This document shows positions 62,464 to 64,000 of a stretch of 64,000 nucleotides of DNA, piece by piece; position 1 is the first letter of the stretch, and each line of letters starts with the position of its first letter. The notes under the pieces are model-generated. The model was given only the letters and a program-made list of their open reading frames with translations, made no database searches and was not told the origin of the DNA. The translations under genes and the position numbers were made by a program. Origin of the DNA: Kangiella sediminilitoris (GTDB lineage Bacteria > Pseudomonadota > Gammaproteobacteria > Enterobacterales > Kangiellaceae); assembly GCF_001708405.1 (NCBI RefSeq), contig NZ_CP012418.1:1578501-1642500 (forward strand), read 5' to 3'.

Positions 62464-64000
62464 CTTCTAGCCTCACGCTTTTCCAGTTCAGGCATAAGTT
62501 TTCCACTGGATACAAGCGCGGGAACGTCGGCAGCAGGCACAGGGTGGCTGAAAAGGTAGCCTTGGGCTAAATCACAGCTAAAGTCTTTTAGTATGTCCAA
62601 TTGTTCCTGAGTTTCGACACCTTCAACAATCGAAGTTAGTTTAAAGCTCCGTGCCAGACGAATGATATTTTTGATAATCTGTCGGTTACCCTGTGTTCCC
62701 TCTTGCTTTGAGGGATTAACTTGCTGAATGAATGACTGATCAATTTTAACCTGATCAACTGGTAAAGAGGTTAAGTGGCTGATAGAGGAGTAACCGGTAC
62801 CAAAGTCATCGAGACTAATCGTTACCCCCATACTTTTTAACTCTTGTAAGATGCTGACTGAACGCTCCATATCCGCCAGTGCGGCACTTTCTGTAACCTC
62901 GACATCCAGCAGACTTGGAGACACATTAAACTGTTTTAATGTATCGGCAATGTTGTCCTTCAATTCTTCTCTGAGCAAATCTTTGACTGAAAGGTTAACT
63001 GAAACTTTGATCTCCATACCCTCGAAAGCCCATAAGCTAATTTGCTCAATCGCTTGAGTGATAACCCAGTTAGTTAGCCTGTATATCAGACTACTCTCTT
63101 CGGCAATACTGATTATTAACTGAGGAGAAATAAAACCTTTAACTGGGTGCTCCCATCTCAGTAATGCTTCAAGAGAGTCAATCTCACCGGTCTTAAGACA
63201 AACTTTTGGTTGGTAATAAAGCATTAGCTGATCTTGGTTTATAGCATTGACAATTTCTTTTTCCAGCATCAGCTTATCTTTAGCTAACTCTGTTACCTCA
63301 GGTTGATAGAAGGAGAACTGCTCAGGCATATCTTTTACTCGACGAGCAGTGATTTCGGCTTTATTTAATAACTCTTCCGCCTCTGAGCCATCATCCGGGA
63401 AACGAACAACTCCTGCACGCAACGATACTTTAACTTCAGAGCCTCCGATAGTAACCAAAGTGTCGAACTCTGAGAGTATCTTCTCCACAACTTTGCCTGC
63501 TTCAAATGCGTCCTTTTGATTTAAAACAATAACAAATTCGTCATCCCCGGCTCTGGCAATAAAGTCAAACTCTTCTGTATGACGGCCCAGAGTAGTTACC
63601 ACATACTGCAGCACTTTGTCGCCCATCCATGGCCCAAGAGCACTGTTAATTACATTAAGCTGAATAACATCAAAGTAAATTAATGTGACTTTGTGACGAT
63701 AACTGTGAGCCTGAGAAATATAACGCTGTAGTTGTTGTTTTAAAAAGAACCTGTTTGGTAACTCTGTTAACGAGTCATAATTAGAAATTTTATATAACGA
63801 CTGTTCGGAAATTTTCTTATAACTGATATCTCTGAAGTTACTGATTATTCCTTTAACGTTCGAGTCATGCAATAAATTAATAAATGTATTTTCAACCCAA
63901 ACTGCCTCTCCTGATTTTTTGAGAATACGGTATTCAGGTATACGGTAGACTTTTCCCGGGTGGTTCAAAACCCACTTCCAGGCTTTGGTCGCCATCTCAA
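62460..64000 (-). CDS. PAS-GGDEF-EAL signalling protein, 5' end outside window
   Basis: The frame is open to the right edge, so the N-terminus is missing; an internal ATG at 63995 is probably not the start. A PAS C-terminal part (YRILKKSGEAVWVENTFINLLHDS) precedes a GGDEF domain with a changed active site (RAGDDEFVIVL), then a full EAL domain: EALLRWEHPVKGFI (E-A-L), VSVNLSVKDL, DDFGTGYSSISHL, KIDQSFIQQV, VEGVETQEQL. Probably an active c-di-GMP phosphodiesterase with a degenerate GGDEF domain (inference). Confidence 0.93.
   Translation of the reverse strand, partial: EMATKAWKWVLNHPGKVYRIPEYRILKKSGEAVWVENTFINLLHDSNVKGIISNFRDISYKKISEQSLYKISNYDSLTELPNRFFLKQQLQRYISQAHSYRHKVTLIYFDVIQLNVINSALGPWMGDKVLQYVVTTLGRHTEEFDFIARAGDDEFVIVLNQKDAFEAGKVVEKILSEFDTLVTIGGSEVKVSLRAGVVRFPDDGSEAEELLNKAEITARRVKDMPEQFSFYQPEVTELAKDKLMLEKEIVNAINQDQLMLYYQPKVCLKTGEIDSLEALLRWEHPVKGFISPQLIISIAEESSLIYRLTNWVITQAIEQISLWAFEGMEIKVSVNLSVKDLLREELKDNIADTLKQFNVSPSLLDVEVTESAALADMERSVSILQELKSMGVTISLDDFGTGYSSISHLTSLPVDQVKIDQSFIQQVNPSKQEGTQGNRQIIKNIIRLARSFKLTSIVEGVETQEQLDILKDFSCDLAQGYLFSHPVPAADVPALVSSGKLMPELEKREARS

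Noticed and set aside
1-64000. CRISPR arrays, insertion sequences, prophage genes
   Set aside because: No regularly spaced repeats, transposase or integrase motifs, or phage structural genes were seen.

Overview
The window comes from a gammaproteobacterium, probably a marine one with moderately AT-rich DNA. A Kangiella- or Oceanospirillales-like host is my inference from gene order: mtaD-ubiG-gph beside gyrA-serC, then hisC-cmk-rpsA-ihfB-lapA-lapB-pyrF. Cytosolic housekeeping genes fill about 45.6-64 kb, a surface-polysaccharide locus fills about 1-37.2 kb, and a small accessory patch lies between them at about 41-45.6 kb, just past a tRNA-Asn gene.

Polysaccharide locus (1-37164, all on the minus strand, so transcription runs right to left). 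It opens with wza-wzb-wzc (lipoprotein channel, tyrosine phosphatase, tyrosine autokinase). An MlaC-like gene and an rfaH gene follow. Immediately after rfaH is a JUMPstart/ops element (31957-31992), the DNA signature RfaH recognises. It heads a long run: cysQ, a large SLBB export protein, a Wzi-like porin, Wzz, wecA, wecB, wecC, a sulfotransferase, a flippase, a heparan-type glucuronyl C5-epimerase homologue, a Wzy-like polymerase, a glycosyltransferase, a sulfotransferase overlapping a polysaccharide deacetylase, a WecG-like transferase, a formyltransferase and a second deacetylase. Next come the sulfate-activation genes cysD, cysN, a sulfate-type permease and cysC. A second JUMPstart/ops element (7727-7762) then precedes another flippase, two more sulfotransferases, two glycosyltransferases, a beta-propeller-like protein and a heparinase II/III-family protein. 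Together these read as a factory for a sulfated, epimerised, glycosaminoglycan-like polymer with its own PAPS supply (cysDNC), PAP clearance (cysQ) and RfaH-controlled transcription.

Middle region. uvrB (minus) and a class I aminotransferase (plus) are followed by tRNA-Asn with a strong promoter and terminator. Then comes the least familiar part of the window: a small HTH regulator and two paralogous three-gene cassettes (42044-43090 and 43505-44796). Each cassette encodes a small acidic peptide with a [YF]TG(N/G)(T/N)GGEPE core (one copy in the first, four tandem copies in the second), a multi-pass membrane protein of about 198 aa started by TTG, and a single-pass 129-130 aa protein whose start lies 107 nt inside the preceding gene. 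Both cassettes share a conserved 120-bp upstream block with a predicted 55-nt stem-closed leader. A rhombosortase-like protease diverges from the second cassette. I do not recognise this system; it is my best candidate for an undescribed one. A 7-4-7 palindrome (TAATGCA-N4-TGCATTR) recurs, with varying quality, by the HTH gene, both cassettes and a diguanylate cyclase gene at 54.9 kb.

Right part. comEA, pyrF, lapB, lapA, ihfB, rpsA, cmk and hisC run on the minus strand. A membrane-anchored oligopeptidase B and a diguanylate cyclase are on plus, serC and gyrA on minus, and mtaD-ubiG-gph on plus. The window ends inside a PAS-GGDEF-EAL gene. No CRISPR array, insertion sequence or rRNA gene was seen.
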